Part shown: positions 54,655-63,625 of the stretch, in pieces
How positions within the stretch are numbered: position 1 is the first letter of the stretch
Layout of the letters: the number at the start of each line of letters is the position of its first letter
NCBI GenBank assembly: GCA_902477755.1
Contig: CABSIK010000011.1
Coordinates: forward strand, 1-64,000
DNA length: 64,000 bases
DNA from: an uncultured Clostridia bacterium
GTDB taxonomy: Bacteria; Bacillota; Clostridia; Lachnospirales; Anaerotignaceae
Direction of reading: 5' to 3'
The notes under the pieces: model-generated
The model's input: the letters and a program-made list of their open reading frames with translations, nothing else
What the model was told of the DNA's origin: nothing
Database searches by the model: none
Made by a program: the position numbers and the translations under genes

Positions 54655-55956
54655 TTACTTTTCACAAATGCCGTCTCTTGATGTGGAAGGCATGAATTTT
54701 TCTAAAATGAGATAAACGATTCCGCCGATAAGAATACCGGAGAATTCAACCTTTACGATATAATAAGCGCAAAGTGTACCAATGATCCAAGAGATCACAC
54801 CGCACCAGTTCACATTGTCTTTGGGTCTGAAATTCTCTTTTTTGCCCTTGCCTACAATCCAGTAATCGGCAATAATAACGCCGCCGATGGGGCAAACCAC
54901 ATAAGAAAGCAGACTCAATACCCCTTCAATATGGGACAGCACGCCAATGTTGCACAGCACAATGCCCAGAATACCTGCTACAAGAGTAGCTTCCCGTCTT
55001 TTATTATCTTTCAGTTTGAAGGCCATAACGATGTTCAGACCTGCACTGTAAGCATTGGTGGAGTTGGTTGTCCATGTGGAAATAATCATCGCCGCGATAC
55101 CAAAGAGAGGCAGTCCAACTTCAATCAGTACCATGCTGATGTCATATTCACCGGAAATCTTTGTCAGCAGAATGCCCATAACCAGTGTGATGACACCCAT
55201 GGGAAATACGCCATAGAATACAGATTTCAGCGTATCTTTTCTGCTTTTCTGGAATCTGGTATAGTCTGCCGCAGTAATGGTACCGACTGCTGTAAAGTTA
55301 AAGGACAATGCCACGCCGCCCATGAAACTCATGGTCTGTACAGTTTCTGTTTCCAACCCCTGTCTGCCATAAATCTTGAATGCCAGATACAGCCCAAAAA
55401 GCATGATAATCATCAGCAGCGGAATAGAAATCTTGTCCAGTTTTTCCAGAGCTGCCACACCAAAAACGGCAGTCAGCAACATGATGATGCCCCAAACGGT
55501 GCTGGATACTACTTCAGGAATATGAATGCCAGTCATGGCCTGTATACCATTGGTGAAGGCTTCCCCACAAACACCGTTCTGAATGCCGAACCATCCGATC
55601 ATATTCACGGCAAAAATGATACTGACAATAAATCTTGCGCCCTTTTTCCCGAAACCAGCTTCACACGCTGTACAGGAAGCAACACCAAGGTCACAGCCCA
55701 TCATACCCGTGATGACCATACCAATGACAACCACCAGATAGCCCAAAGAACCGGAAATGATTGCCGGCCAGATTGGCATCGCTTCTGCCAGCATGGCACC
55801 CAGCAGAAACGCCGGTACACAGACACAAATACCTGCCTGTACAAATGCCAAAGAAATCCAGTCTTTTCTCTGTTCAGCGGAAATCACCTGCAATGCGGTG
55901 GTTTCTTTCTGATTTTCTTTTATTTTCTTGTCTTTTGTGATTGTTTCTTTTTCCAT
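54655..55956 (-). CDS. Purine/cytosine permease-like transporter (NCS1)
   Basis: The 433-aa protein has twelve predicted membrane segments and the NCS1/CodB pattern (SLAFVQAGICVCVPAFLLGAM at about 35-55, GSLGYLVVVIGM, AADYTRFQKSRKDTL, PIGGVIIADYW). It should import a nucleobase, hydantoin or allantoin-like compound. The ATG at 55956 is chosen; an earlier in-frame start at 56016 would add a basic stretch without a ribosome site. AGAGGG is the only weak site. Confidence 0.87.
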   Translation of the reverse strand: MEKETITKDKKIKENQKETTALQVISAEQRKDWISLAFVQAGICVCVPAFLLGAMLAEAMPIWPAIISGSLGYLVVVIGMVITGMMGCDLGVASCTACEAGFGKKGARFIVSIIFAVNMIGWFGIQNGVCGEAFTNGIQAMTGIHIPEVVSSTVWGIIMLLTAVFGVAALEKLDKISIPLLMIIMLFGLYLAFKIYGRQGLETETVQTMSFMGGVALSFNFTAVGTITAADYTRFQKSRKDTLKSVFYGVFPMGVITLVMGILLTKISGEYDISMVLIEVGLPLFGIAAMIISTWTTNSTNAYSAGLNIVMAFKLKDNKRREATLVAGILGIVLCNIGVLSHIEGVLSLLSYVVCPIGGVIIADYWIVGKGKKENFRPKDNVNWCGVISWIIGTLCAYYIVKVEFSGILIGGIVYLILEKFMPSTSRDGICEK

Positions 55957-56021
55957 AGCCCTCTTTTGTCTAATTCCTTTCTTTGTTTTTCTATATGTTA
56001 TCATGTTCTCATTCATTTGAC

Positions 56022-56105
56022 TTTGTGCACGCAGGAAAAAACACTACATATTCTTTATGCACATGCACAAAAAAGGTTGTTGTCCTTGCTATTCCATAGT
56101 ATAAT
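56022..56105 (+). promoter_or_regulatory. pucR promoter with upstream TGCACA dyads
   Basis: TTGTTG (56077-56082), 17 nt, TATAAT (56100-56105). Just upstream is the dyad-rich TTTATGCACATGCACAAA (56054-56071), and a related TTTGTGCACGCA at 56022-56033 lies toward the permease. These are candidate PucR sites in the divergent gap. Confidence 0.6.
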
Positions 56106-56136
56106 AACAGAAAATTTTTGTGCAAGGAGCATTTTT

Positions 56137-57705
56137 ATGAGTATCACCATTCGAGATTGTCTGAACCTGCCCTCTTTCAGTTTCGGAAATGTTGTGGCAG
56201 GCAAAAACGGACTGGATAAAATCGTATCCTCCGTTTCTGTCATGGAGTTTTTCTCCCTATCTGATTTTGATGTATTCACACCAAACGAATTAATTATTTC
56301 CGCTTTCTACGCCATCAAAGACGATGTGGAAAAGCAGTGTAAAGCCCTGAAAGAACTGGCGGACACCGGTGCCATTGCGCTGGTGCTGTTTTACGTGGGT
56401 GCTGTCATACCGGAAATTGATGAAAAAGTCATCAATCTGGCAGATAAACTGGAACTGCCCCTCATTGAACTGCGTTCCGAAAATTATTCCATCAAATACA
56501 GCGACATCATCACCGATGTGATGACTGCCATCATACAAGACCAGAACGCCTCTCAGGACTTTATCGACACCACCAAAAAACGACTGGAACAGCTGCCCTT
56601 TGAAGTCCGCACCATGGAAAACCTGCTGAACATCATTTCCAATCATTATAAATGCAATCTTTTGCTGACGGGTGCTTCACAGCTTTATTTCCAGTCACAG
56701 TACCGCCCAACTTATATCTCTGGCAATTCCGACTTTTTTTATGAACAATTCCACAATGCACCTACCGGCTATTGTGAAAAAGAACTGCTGGTGCAGGATA
56801 AAACGGTACATATTTACAAAATGGACTTCTCCTATGCCTCCAATATCCGCATGACTATGTACGCCTCCTGTCATAACACGGTTTTGGATGAAAATATTCT
56901 GCACAACATGTGTACCTGTACCCTCTTTTTCTCCACACTTTGGGGGTACTCTCTGGATTTGTCATCACCGGAAACACTGCTTTCTCTGATCTTCAAAACA
57001 GAAACCGGTGCCGCAACTCGCTATCTCAATGCGGCAGGCATCCCCTTTTCCCGTATTGCCAATCTCATCATTGTTTCCCCCGGCGGAGGTGATATCCAAC
57101 AGCTGAAAACACATTTGCTGGAGCTATTCTATGATTACAAAAAATACTTTTTGGAAGATATCATTGACGATCAGATTGTCATTCTTTCTGCATTTGATCT
57201 GACCAACAGCATGGATGCGGCTCTTTTCGAGGAATTATGGCGTTATACGGATAAATTCGATCCAAAAGCCACATTCTTTATGAATGAAGGCAGCAAAGAC
57301 ATTGCTGCACTGAAAAGAACCTATATGGATTTCCGCAAAAGCCTGCCGGCTCTATACAAAATCTTCCAAAACCGCAGAAACTGGGATACCCATGACATCA
57401 TGCTTTCTCAGGAGATCATCGCACTGGCGGAAACAGAAAACAAGCGTACCAAATATCTTTCCAATCTGGCAGAAATACTGAAGCAAGACAGTGATGACCT
57501 GCTGACAACATTGGGGGTTTACATGATCGACTGTGACAGCAAATTAAATCTCACAGCCCAAACCCTTTTTCTCCATCGAAACACTGTTACCTATCGCCTA
57601 AATAAAGTCCGACAGCTGACCAACACCAACTTTACACTGATGCCTGCCGCCTATGATTTTTATATGGCTTTGGCATTATGGCGGTATCAGAAAATGGATG
57701 GCTGA
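56137..57705 (+). CDS. PucR-family transcriptional regulator
   Basis: The 522-aa protein has an N-terminal PucR domain (about 8-125: VSSVSVMEF, GAIALVLFYVG), a middle GGDEF-like/CdaR region and a C-terminal helix-turn-helix (TAQTLFLHRNTVTYRLNKV). AAGGAGCATTTTT precedes the ATG at 56137, which decides the start although the frame is open far upstream. PucR proteins respond to purine-breakdown compounds; it is divergent from the permease/DUF917 operon and probably controls it. Confidence 0.9.
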   Translation: MSITIRDCLNLPSFSFGNVVAGKNGLDKIVSSVSVMEFFSLSDFDVFTPNELIISAFYAIKDDVEKQCKALKELADTGAIALVLFYVGAVIPEIDEKVINLADKLELPLIELRSENYSIKYSDIITDVMTAIIQDQNASQDFIDTTKKRLEQLPFEVRTMENLLNIISNHYKCNLLLTGASQLYFQSQYRPTYISGNSDFFYEQFHNAPTGYCEKELLVQDKTVHIYKMDFSYASNIRMTMYASCHNTVLDENILHNMCTCTLFFSTLWGYSLDLSSPETLLSLIFKTETGAATRYLNAAGIPFSRIANLIIVSPGGGDIQQLKTHLLELFYDYKKYFLEDIIDDQIVILSAFDLTNSMDAALFEELWRYTDKFDPKATFFMNEGSKDIAALKRTYMDFRKSLPALYKIFQNRRNWDTHDIMLSQEIIALAETENKRTKYLSNLAEILKQDSDDLLTTLGVYMIDCDSKLNLTAQTLFLHRNTVTYRLNKVRQLTNTNFTLMPAAYDFYMALALWRYQKMDG

Positions 57706-57710
57706 TTAAA

Positions 57711-57752
57711 AAAACACCTCATACCCGAAACAAAAGGTATATGAGGTGTTTT
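57711..57752. terminator. Bidirectional terminator between pucR and the amidase gene
   Basis: A 13-bp stem (AAAACACCTCATA / TATGAGGTGTTTT) has A runs before and T runs after, fitting the two converging genes. Confidence 0.88.
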
Positions 57753-57765
57753 TCTTTGAGAAATA

Positions 57766-59790
57766 TTAACGCAAAGGATATTTTGCTGCTTCTTGGATAC
57801 CGTCTGCGATTGCCTGCGCCACTTGATCCTGATAAGCAGGATTAGAAATTTTCAGAGCATCCCCTGTATTTGTAATGAAGATTACTTCCACAATCACTGC
57901 TGGCACTGTAGTCCTGTTCAAGATCAGTACATCTGTCCGCAATCTTGCACCGCGGTTCGTATTGCCCGTTGCAGAAACGACTTTCCCTTGCAAAATTTCT
58001 GCTAACTGCTTGCTGGTCAGTCTTGCGCCATTGTCATTGGCATGAACTTGATACAGAGTTTCTGTGCCATTGGCTGTTTCCGGCCCAGAATTTATGTGGA
58101 TGGAAACCATCAAATCGGCAATGTCATTGGCTGTTTTTGCTCTTTCACTGTTTTCTGGGTAAACATCGCTGTCTCTTGTGAGATAAACCTTGATGCCGCT
58201 GCCCTGTAATTTCTGGTTGATCTTCTGGACAATGGTCAGATTCAGATTCTTTTCTACCATGCCATTTCCGCTGGTACCTGGGTCTTTTCCGCCATGACCG
58301 GCATCCAGCAGCAATACTTTATCGTAAACCTCTTTGGGATTCTTCACATGGATGGCATAGGTATCTCCTTCGTCAGTCACCTCGTAGGCACTGATGCGGT
58401 TCTGGTGGAAGCGAAGTGTTGTATTTCCGCCTTTTGTAGAAACTTCCACATCCTCCATTACTGTTCCTTTCACATCATATACGCCATAACCATAAACACT
58501 TTCATAATCCCCTGGCAGTATCACATCAAAATATCCTTCCAGATAATGATCTTCAAATTTCACACTGCTTGTGTCTATCTTGTCTTTTTTATCCAGATAA
58601 AGCACATCAGCAGTTTTGTCATAACGGATATTTTTCAATGTTGTGGGATAGATTTCTAAAACTAGATTCTGATTTTCTTCCCGATAGCTGTGCTGCACCA
58701 AATCTTTCACCGTAAAGACCAGCTCTACCGTATTTCCCTTGGATGTATCCACTTTTCCGTCCAAAACATACTGGAGTTCATCTATATTGATCTTTTCACC
58801 CACATCACATTGACTATTAGGAATGGTCACAATGACCTGATTAGACGCTGTGGTCACAGCTGCTCCCAAGGAGCCTGTCCCTGCAATGGTGATGATGTCT
58901 TTATTCTGGCTATGGTCAGCTGTAATTTTGTTCACCGTTGTTTTGTCAAAAGAAATGATGATATTCTTCTTATCTGCACTCTGGGTCACCTGATAATCTT
59001 TTTTTCCGCTCAAATCAAATACTACACGGGCAAAAGAATCACCATTGTTTTCGTGTACCGCTGTGCGGATTCCTGTGACAATATCACTGTTCGTTTTTGT
59101 GATTTCGCTGGAAAGACTGCTTTTGGCTCCATAAATATCCAAAACAATCTTTTTGTCATCTACAAAAGTTTTTTCAAAACGTCCAATGGCATTGTCTGCC
59201 TGAATGGTAAATGTCTGTTCCCCATCTTTCGCAGAAGGTACCAAAACACCCGTCAATGTGCTTGCGGTACTTTGTCCAATTGCTGGTGTTTCCGGTTCTT
59301 CCTTCACATCTGTATCACTGCTGTTAATAAAAACCGTTCTGCTGGGATCATCCCATTTGATATTCAAATGAAGCGCATCTGCCAACGCACGAACAGGAAG
59401 CATGGTTCTGTCATTAATAATGGTCGCAGGAACATCCATAGTGAATTCCTGCCCATTTTCAAAACCTGTCTTGCTGTCTACAGCAAAAACAATGATGTCA
59501 CTTCCCCGCATGACATAAATCTGTTTTGCTGCCTCATTCCAGTTGACTTCACATCCCAATTCCTGTGCGATTTGTCGCATAGGAAGCATAGTTCTGCCGT
59601 CGATGATGACCGCAGGCATATCTTTTGGAACCATTTCTTTTCCATCAACTCTGATCTTAACTTCCTTTGCTGTATAAGCATGATGCTTGCCATTATAAAA
59701 CAAGTCCATCTTCACCTGCTCACCATATACGGTCGTTGCGCTCAATAACCCCAGCGCAAGAGTTGTAAACAAAAGTTTTTTGCAATTCAT
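57766..59790 (-). CDS. N-acetylmuramoyl-L-alanine amidase with copper-amine-oxidase-like N domains
   Basis: The 674-aa exported enzyme has a signal peptide (to about residue 24), two copper-amine-oxidase N-like repeats (GRTMLPMRQIAQELG, DRTMLPVRALADALH), AMIN-type beta domains (about 180-470) and a C-terminal Amidase_3 domain: zinc ligands in DAGHGGKD, VEKNLN and SIHINSG, catalytic Glu in VEVIFITN. It cleaves the peptide from N-acetylmuramic acid; the N domains probably hold it to the wall. ATG at 59790 is chosen over an upstream GTG. Confidence 0.92.
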   Translation of the reverse strand: MNCKKLLFTTLALGLLSATTVYGEQVKMDLFYNGKHHAYTAKEVKIRVDGKEMVPKDMPAVIIDGRTMLPMRQIAQELGCEVNWNEAAKQIYVMRGSDIIVFAVDSKTGFENGQEFTMDVPATIINDRTMLPVRALADALHLNIKWDDPSRTVFINSSDTDVKEEPETPAIGQSTASTLTGVLVPSAKDGEQTFTIQADNAIGRFEKTFVDDKKIVLDIYGAKSSLSSEITKTNSDIVTGIRTAVHENNGDSFARVVFDLSGKKDYQVTQSADKKNIIISFDKTTVNKITADHSQNKDIITIAGTGSLGAAVTTASNQVIVTIPNSQCDVGEKINIDELQYVLDGKVDTSKGNTVELVFTVKDLVQHSYREENQNLVLEIYPTTLKNIRYDKTADVLYLDKKDKIDTSSVKFEDHYLEGYFDVILPGDYESVYGYGVYDVKGTVMEDVEVSTKGGNTTLRFHQNRISAYEVTDEGDTYAIHVKNPKEVYDKVLLLDAGHGGKDPGTSGNGMVEKNLNLTIVQKINQKLQGSGIKVYLTRDSDVYPENSERAKTANDIADLMVSIHINSGPETANGTETLYQVHANDNGARLTSKQLAEILQGKVVSATGNTNRGARLRTDVLILNRTTVPAVIVEVIFITNTGDALKISNPAYQDQVAQAIADGIQEAAKYPLR

Positions 59791-60134
59791 TGTCACACAT
59801 CCTTTGCTTTTTCCTGTGTTTTCATAAACGCCCTAACTGCATTTTACCATCTTCCAGAGACAGAAAAAACAAAAATGAGAATTGTTAAGATTTTCTTTAA
59901 AAATTTTCTCATAAAAAGAAAAAAGACATTGAAATAAGCAGAAAATAAGCGACTGCGAATAACAATGTTTGTGGAAAAAATCTTGCGTTTTTCTTAACTT
60001 TATATACAGCCCAAATAAATTGTGATATGTTGAATGAAAAGAACTGAATGTCAGACATTATTCTTTGGAAAATGAATTATTTTACTATCATTTGTACATG
60101 GGCATAACACATCGGAAAAAAAGGGGGCATTTCC
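59791..60134. other. Intergenic region between divergent amidase and RCC1 genes
   Basis: About 340 AT-rich bp hold the two promoters. An imperfect dyad TGAGAA...TTCTCA lies at about 59876-59911. No gene or known RNA motif was recognised. Confidence 0.4.
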
Positions 60135-61742
60135 ATGAAGAACAAAAGGATTCGAATCTATTCCAGTCTGACAGCATTGACATTCCTTTGCGCATCTGCA
60201 TTTTGTGCCTGCGCCGACAATGACACGTCTGCCGCAGCCAAAACGGATCAAAGCCGATTCTATTTTCATGCGGCAGAAAAGGATGCAGACAACAAAAGAA
60301 CAAATTTCTATATTGATACCGACAACAACCTTTGGGCATGGGACTCTGTTTACCCAGAAACCCCTTATATTTACAATGCCTTTCTGCCGCCAACGGAACC
60401 AGAAATCATAATGAAAAATATCAAGGAATTGGTTCCCACCGGTATGTATAACGATTTATTTTATGTATTGGATACAAACAATTCTCTATGGGAACTGCCC
60501 ACGGATATGAACCCCTCTATCCCCAAGAAAAAACTGCTGGATGATGTAGCGGTACCAAATGTAGAACATACTATCACTGCCAATGGGGACTTATATGTCT
60601 GGGGTGATCAAACCAGATATATTTCAGGAATGGTTGGTCTAACGAAAGAGGAAATGAAAACCCCAAGGCGTATACTGAAACAAGCCGTATATACAGATTT
60701 AGATAGCAGCACCAGTTTCGCCATAGATCAGGATGGTTATTTGTGGTCTTGGGGTGAATGCCAATATGGGGAATTGGGTCAGGGCGAAGCATGCATCAGA
60801 AGTTCATCGCCAACGATCATTGCTGATCATGTGGCGAAATTCTATCGAAGCCATGACCGCGGCGAGCCTACCATGTACGCACTGAAAACAGACGGGACTT
60901 TATGGGCATGGGGATACAACCAATACGGCGCTGTGGGAAATGGCACAACGGAAACGGTATCAATACCCACCAAAGTTCTGGATCATGTGAAAACATTTAC
61001 CTGCACTGCTTGTCCTAGCAATGGTGCCTTCGATACATATACCAACGCCTTTGCTCTGCGGGAGGATGACAGTCTTTGGGCATGGGGATACAATGACGAG
61101 GGTAATCTAGGAAATGGTACCACCGAATCTGTACTATCTCCCGTAAAAATCTTAGATGATGTAGCAGAAATTGAAACAAATGTACAAATGCATACAAATC
61201 TTTCTTTCGCAATCAAAAAAGACGGCAGTTTATGGGGCTGGGGCTATAACCTATATGGACAGCTTTGCACCGGAAATACAGAACCTGTACTTCTTCCCGT
61301 AAAAATTACAGACGATGTCAAAGATTATAGCTCTGTTTATGCAACACTATATTTTGTGAAACAAGACAACACCCTGTGGGGCAGTGGATTCAACATTTCT
61401 TCTTTTTCCAATGATCAGCCGGAACTTACGCCGCCTGTCCTTTTACAAGAGAATATTGACCACATCCAGACCATTGACGATACGGTCTTTTCCTTTGGCA
61501 CAGATGGCAGTCTGTCTATCTGCGGCTATAATGATGTTGTAGAAATCAATGACAGTTTTGATTCTCCCTATGAAATCGATCGCAAAAAAATCCTTGACAA
61601 CGTTGCATGGATCGACGGCGAGCGCGGAGATATCTTTGCCATGACAAATGACGGAAAACTGATGAATTTCTCCGTTGTGACCGTCTATGACGGAAAAGTC
61701 CAGTCGACAGAACCAGTGGAAATTCCGCTGCCATTGACCTGA
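60135..61742 (+). CDS. Exported RCC1-repeat (beta-propeller) protein
   Basis: The 535-aa protein has a signal sequence with a Cys-rich end (SAFCACADN), so it may be a lipoprotein. It is followed by RCC1-type blades of about 50 residues with the repeated core LWAWGYNQYGAVGNGTTE, best seen at about 195-420 and decaying toward the ends. Bacterial RCC1 proteins are mostly uncharacterised binding propellers at the cell surface. AAGGGGGCATTTCC precedes the ATG. It is divergent from the amidase gene. Confidence 0.85.
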   Translation: MKNKRIRIYSSLTALTFLCASAFCACADNDTSAAAKTDQSRFYFHAAEKDADNKRTNFYIDTDNNLWAWDSVYPETPYIYNAFLPPTEPEIIMKNIKELVPTGMYNDLFYVLDTNNSLWELPTDMNPSIPKKKLLDDVAVPNVEHTITANGDLYVWGDQTRYISGMVGLTKEEMKTPRRILKQAVYTDLDSSTSFAIDQDGYLWSWGECQYGELGQGEACIRSSSPTIIADHVAKFYRSHDRGEPTMYALKTDGTLWAWGYNQYGAVGNGTTETVSIPTKVLDHVKTFTCTACPSNGAFDTYTNAFALREDDSLWAWGYNDEGNLGNGTTESVLSPVKILDDVAEIETNVQMHTNLSFAIKKDGSLWGWGYNLYGQLCTGNTEPVLLPVKITDDVKDYSSVYATLYFVKQDNTLWGSGFNISSFSNDQPELTPPVLLQENIDHIQTIDDTVFSFGTDGSLSICGYNDVVEINDSFDSPYEIDRKKILDNVAWIDGERGDIFAMTNDGKLMNFSVVTVYDGKVQSTEPVEIPLPLT

Positions 61743-61752
61743 CAAAATGATA

Positions 61753-61785
61753 AAAACCCCTCTCTCACTGCAGAAAGGGGTTTTA
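61753..61785. terminator. Terminator after the RCC1 gene
   Basis: AAAACCCCT pairs with AAGGGGTTTT with a 12-14-nt loop; T-rich both ways, so it also suits the converging deacetylase remnant. Confidence 0.8.
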
Positions 61786-61820
61786 CAATATACAATACAT
61801 TTTTTAATTGGTTTTTAATA

Positions 61821-62162
61821 TTAAGTTTCTGCCGGAATTTGTCTGCCTTCATGGTCTACGGTATATTCGCCAGTATGTATGATTTCAGAAACAGGCACAA
61901 TGTCATATCCTTTTTCTTTCAAACCTTTCAAAATAGTATCCAGCGCTTGAGGTGTGTACTTTGCATCGTTGTGGAACAACAGAATGGAACCATTTCCTAA
62001 ATGTTTATGATTCAGGACTTGATTGATTTCTGCTTCAACTCCCTGTTCTTTCCAGTCAAGACTATCCACGCCTGAAACAAAAATACTTCCTGAATTTCCG
62101 GCATTTATCAATACTTCCCATGGAAGATCAAATCGGTTTTTCCATTTTTCAACAAATAACAA
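61821..62162 (-). pseudogene. Polysaccharide deacetylase, C-terminal remnant
   Basis: About 90 residues match the C-terminal half of a NodB-type deacetylase (SGVDSLDWKE, GSILLFHNDAKYTPQAL, LKEKGYDIVPVSEII), including the DSLDW strand and the LLFHN strand with its His. The N-terminal half with the catalytic Asp and zinc His-His site is absent. The frame starts within the end of the DUF4422 gene (55-bp overlap), which looks like a deletion joint. It cannot be an active enzyme unless it is part of something else. Confidence 0.75.
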
Positions 62163-63472
62163 AGCAAACCTTCATGATCTACGATTGCGTTTTTAATCAC
62201 ATTGGGCTCCGATTGATCTGTTGTATAAATGTGATCCATGTGATATGCATTTGGAACATTTTGATAATGTGCCAGGAAGCGATACACTGGAATGGTATCC
62301 TGCACAGGCTTTTCAATTCCCCAGCCAGGCAAAGTTTCCCGTTTATAATTTCTTCGCTCTGCCGCTAAAAATTCTCCTGTGTCTGTGGTATAAAAATGAT
62401 CGTGTATATTAGTTGCCCAACCTCTGAAGATAGGCACATCCACAGTCATATAATCCGTTACACCGCCCCTTTGAGAACGATCTACCAAAGCATATCCCAT
62501 GCAACCTTCACAAATATACCCCAACTTTCCTAAAGTCTGAATCTCATCCAGATCGGTCGTATATAAATGGTCATGGTTTTCTCGGCAATAAAAACGGAAA
62601 AATGGAATCTTAATGCTAAATCCTTTTGGATAATAATGTGCCCGCAGCAGATCATTCAAAGTTTCATAATGGGCACGATCTTTTGTTTTTACCCGAAATT
62701 GCCCTGACTTGATGGAGCTGTACAAAAACAATGATGTAAGCCGTTCTGCCAAAAATGCCAGCAGACGAAATCTGGTTTTCGATGACTGCCCCGATTTAAA
62801 AGGAGGACGATACATAGGCAGTGCGTCGATGTCATTTTTCAATCTTGCGTAGACATTATCCAGCATAAAGAAAATAAATTCGCAATAAGCATCAAAAAAC
62901 TTTTTATTCGCCATAGTCAGGCATTTATAATATCCTTTCTGGTCACTGTCGTAAAAATGGTGGGTAAAATGTTCTCCCATATCCATGTATGTATTATATT
63001 TGCTGTTGCGAATGATGGTCTTGCAGGCGTCGAATAGCTTTTCTCCCAAAGGATGGCACGCACAAAACTGATCATACAGACACTTTGTTCCTAACTCCTG
63101 CAGCGTCAATGGTGTGGAAGTAATGACATCGGCATCTGACATTTCTTCCTCTATTCTTGTTTGATTATATCCCAGATTATCCAGAAAAGAATTTTGTGGA
63201 TGATATTTCTTATCATTCAAATCCAGAAAAGAACGATAGTGCATCAATCCATAAATGTCATGGGAACGATTTTTCCAAATCCAGTAGACACCTGTAAACT
63301 CACTGTACAAATCATGTTTTTCAATGATATTGATTTTCGTATCATCCCGTAAAGCAAATCGAAAACCATATCTTCCTTCAGGACCACTGAGAATGGAGAA
63401 GACACAGTTGTTTTCAAATTCGGGATAATTTTCAGCACCATGATGGATTACATAAACACCACAATTACTCAT
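62108..63472 (-). CDS. DUF4422 glycosyltransferase with C-terminal DUF5648-like repeats
   Basis: The 454-aa protein has a DUF4422 domain at about 1-250 (YWIWKN, HDIYGLMHYRSFL, DADVITSTPL), a family of putative surface-polysaccharide glycosyltransferases. Residues about 295-440 hold three copies of an H-x-YTT repeat (NHDHLYTTDLDE, IHDHFYTTDTGE, HMDHIYTTDQSE) as in DUF5648 beta modules. The last codons differ from what a complete repeat would give, because the gene runs into the deacetylase remnant. There is no signal peptide. Confidence 0.82.
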   Translation of the reverse strand: MSNCGVYVIHHGAENYPEFENNCVFSILSGPEGRYGFRFALRDDTKINIIEKHDLYSEFTGVYWIWKNRSHDIYGLMHYRSFLDLNDKKYHPQNSFLDNLGYNQTRIEEEMSDADVITSTPLTLQELGTKCLYDQFCACHPLGEKLFDACKTIIRNSKYNTYMDMGEHFTHHFYDSDQKGYYKCLTMANKKFFDAYCEFIFFMLDNVYARLKNDIDALPMYRPPFKSGQSSKTRFRLLAFLAERLTSLFLYSSIKSGQFRVKTKDRAHYETLNDLLRAHYYPKGFSIKIPFFRFYCRENHDHLYTTDLDEIQTLGKLGYICEGCMGYALVDRSQRGGVTDYMTVDVPIFRGWATNIHDHFYTTDTGEFLAAERRNYKRETLPGWGIEKPVQDTIPVYRFLAHYQNVPNAYHMDHIYTTDQSEPNVIKNAIVDHEGLLCYLLKNGKTDLIFHGKY

Positions 63473-63598
63473 AAATACCGACTCCTCTCATAGAAAAATA
63501 CATAATATTATTTCTTTAACATTACTATAATTGCGAAAGGCACCTGGAGTAAAGTTATAAAACCCTTAAATATCGGTATTTTATCGCAAAAATCGACA

Positions 63599-63625
63599 AA
63601 AGGAGAAGGCAAAGCCTTCTCCTTT
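63599..63625 (-). terminator. Terminator overlapping the methylase stop codon
   Basis: A perfect 12-bp stem (AAAGGAGAAGGC / GCCTTCTCCTTT) with a 3-nt loop overlaps the stop codon of the minus-strand methylase. Confidence 0.85.

Noticed and set aside
54931..56136. In-frame extension of the pucR frame upstream by 402 codons
   Set aside because: It runs opposite the permease gene; the true start at 56137 has AAGGAGC and matches the PucR N terminus.
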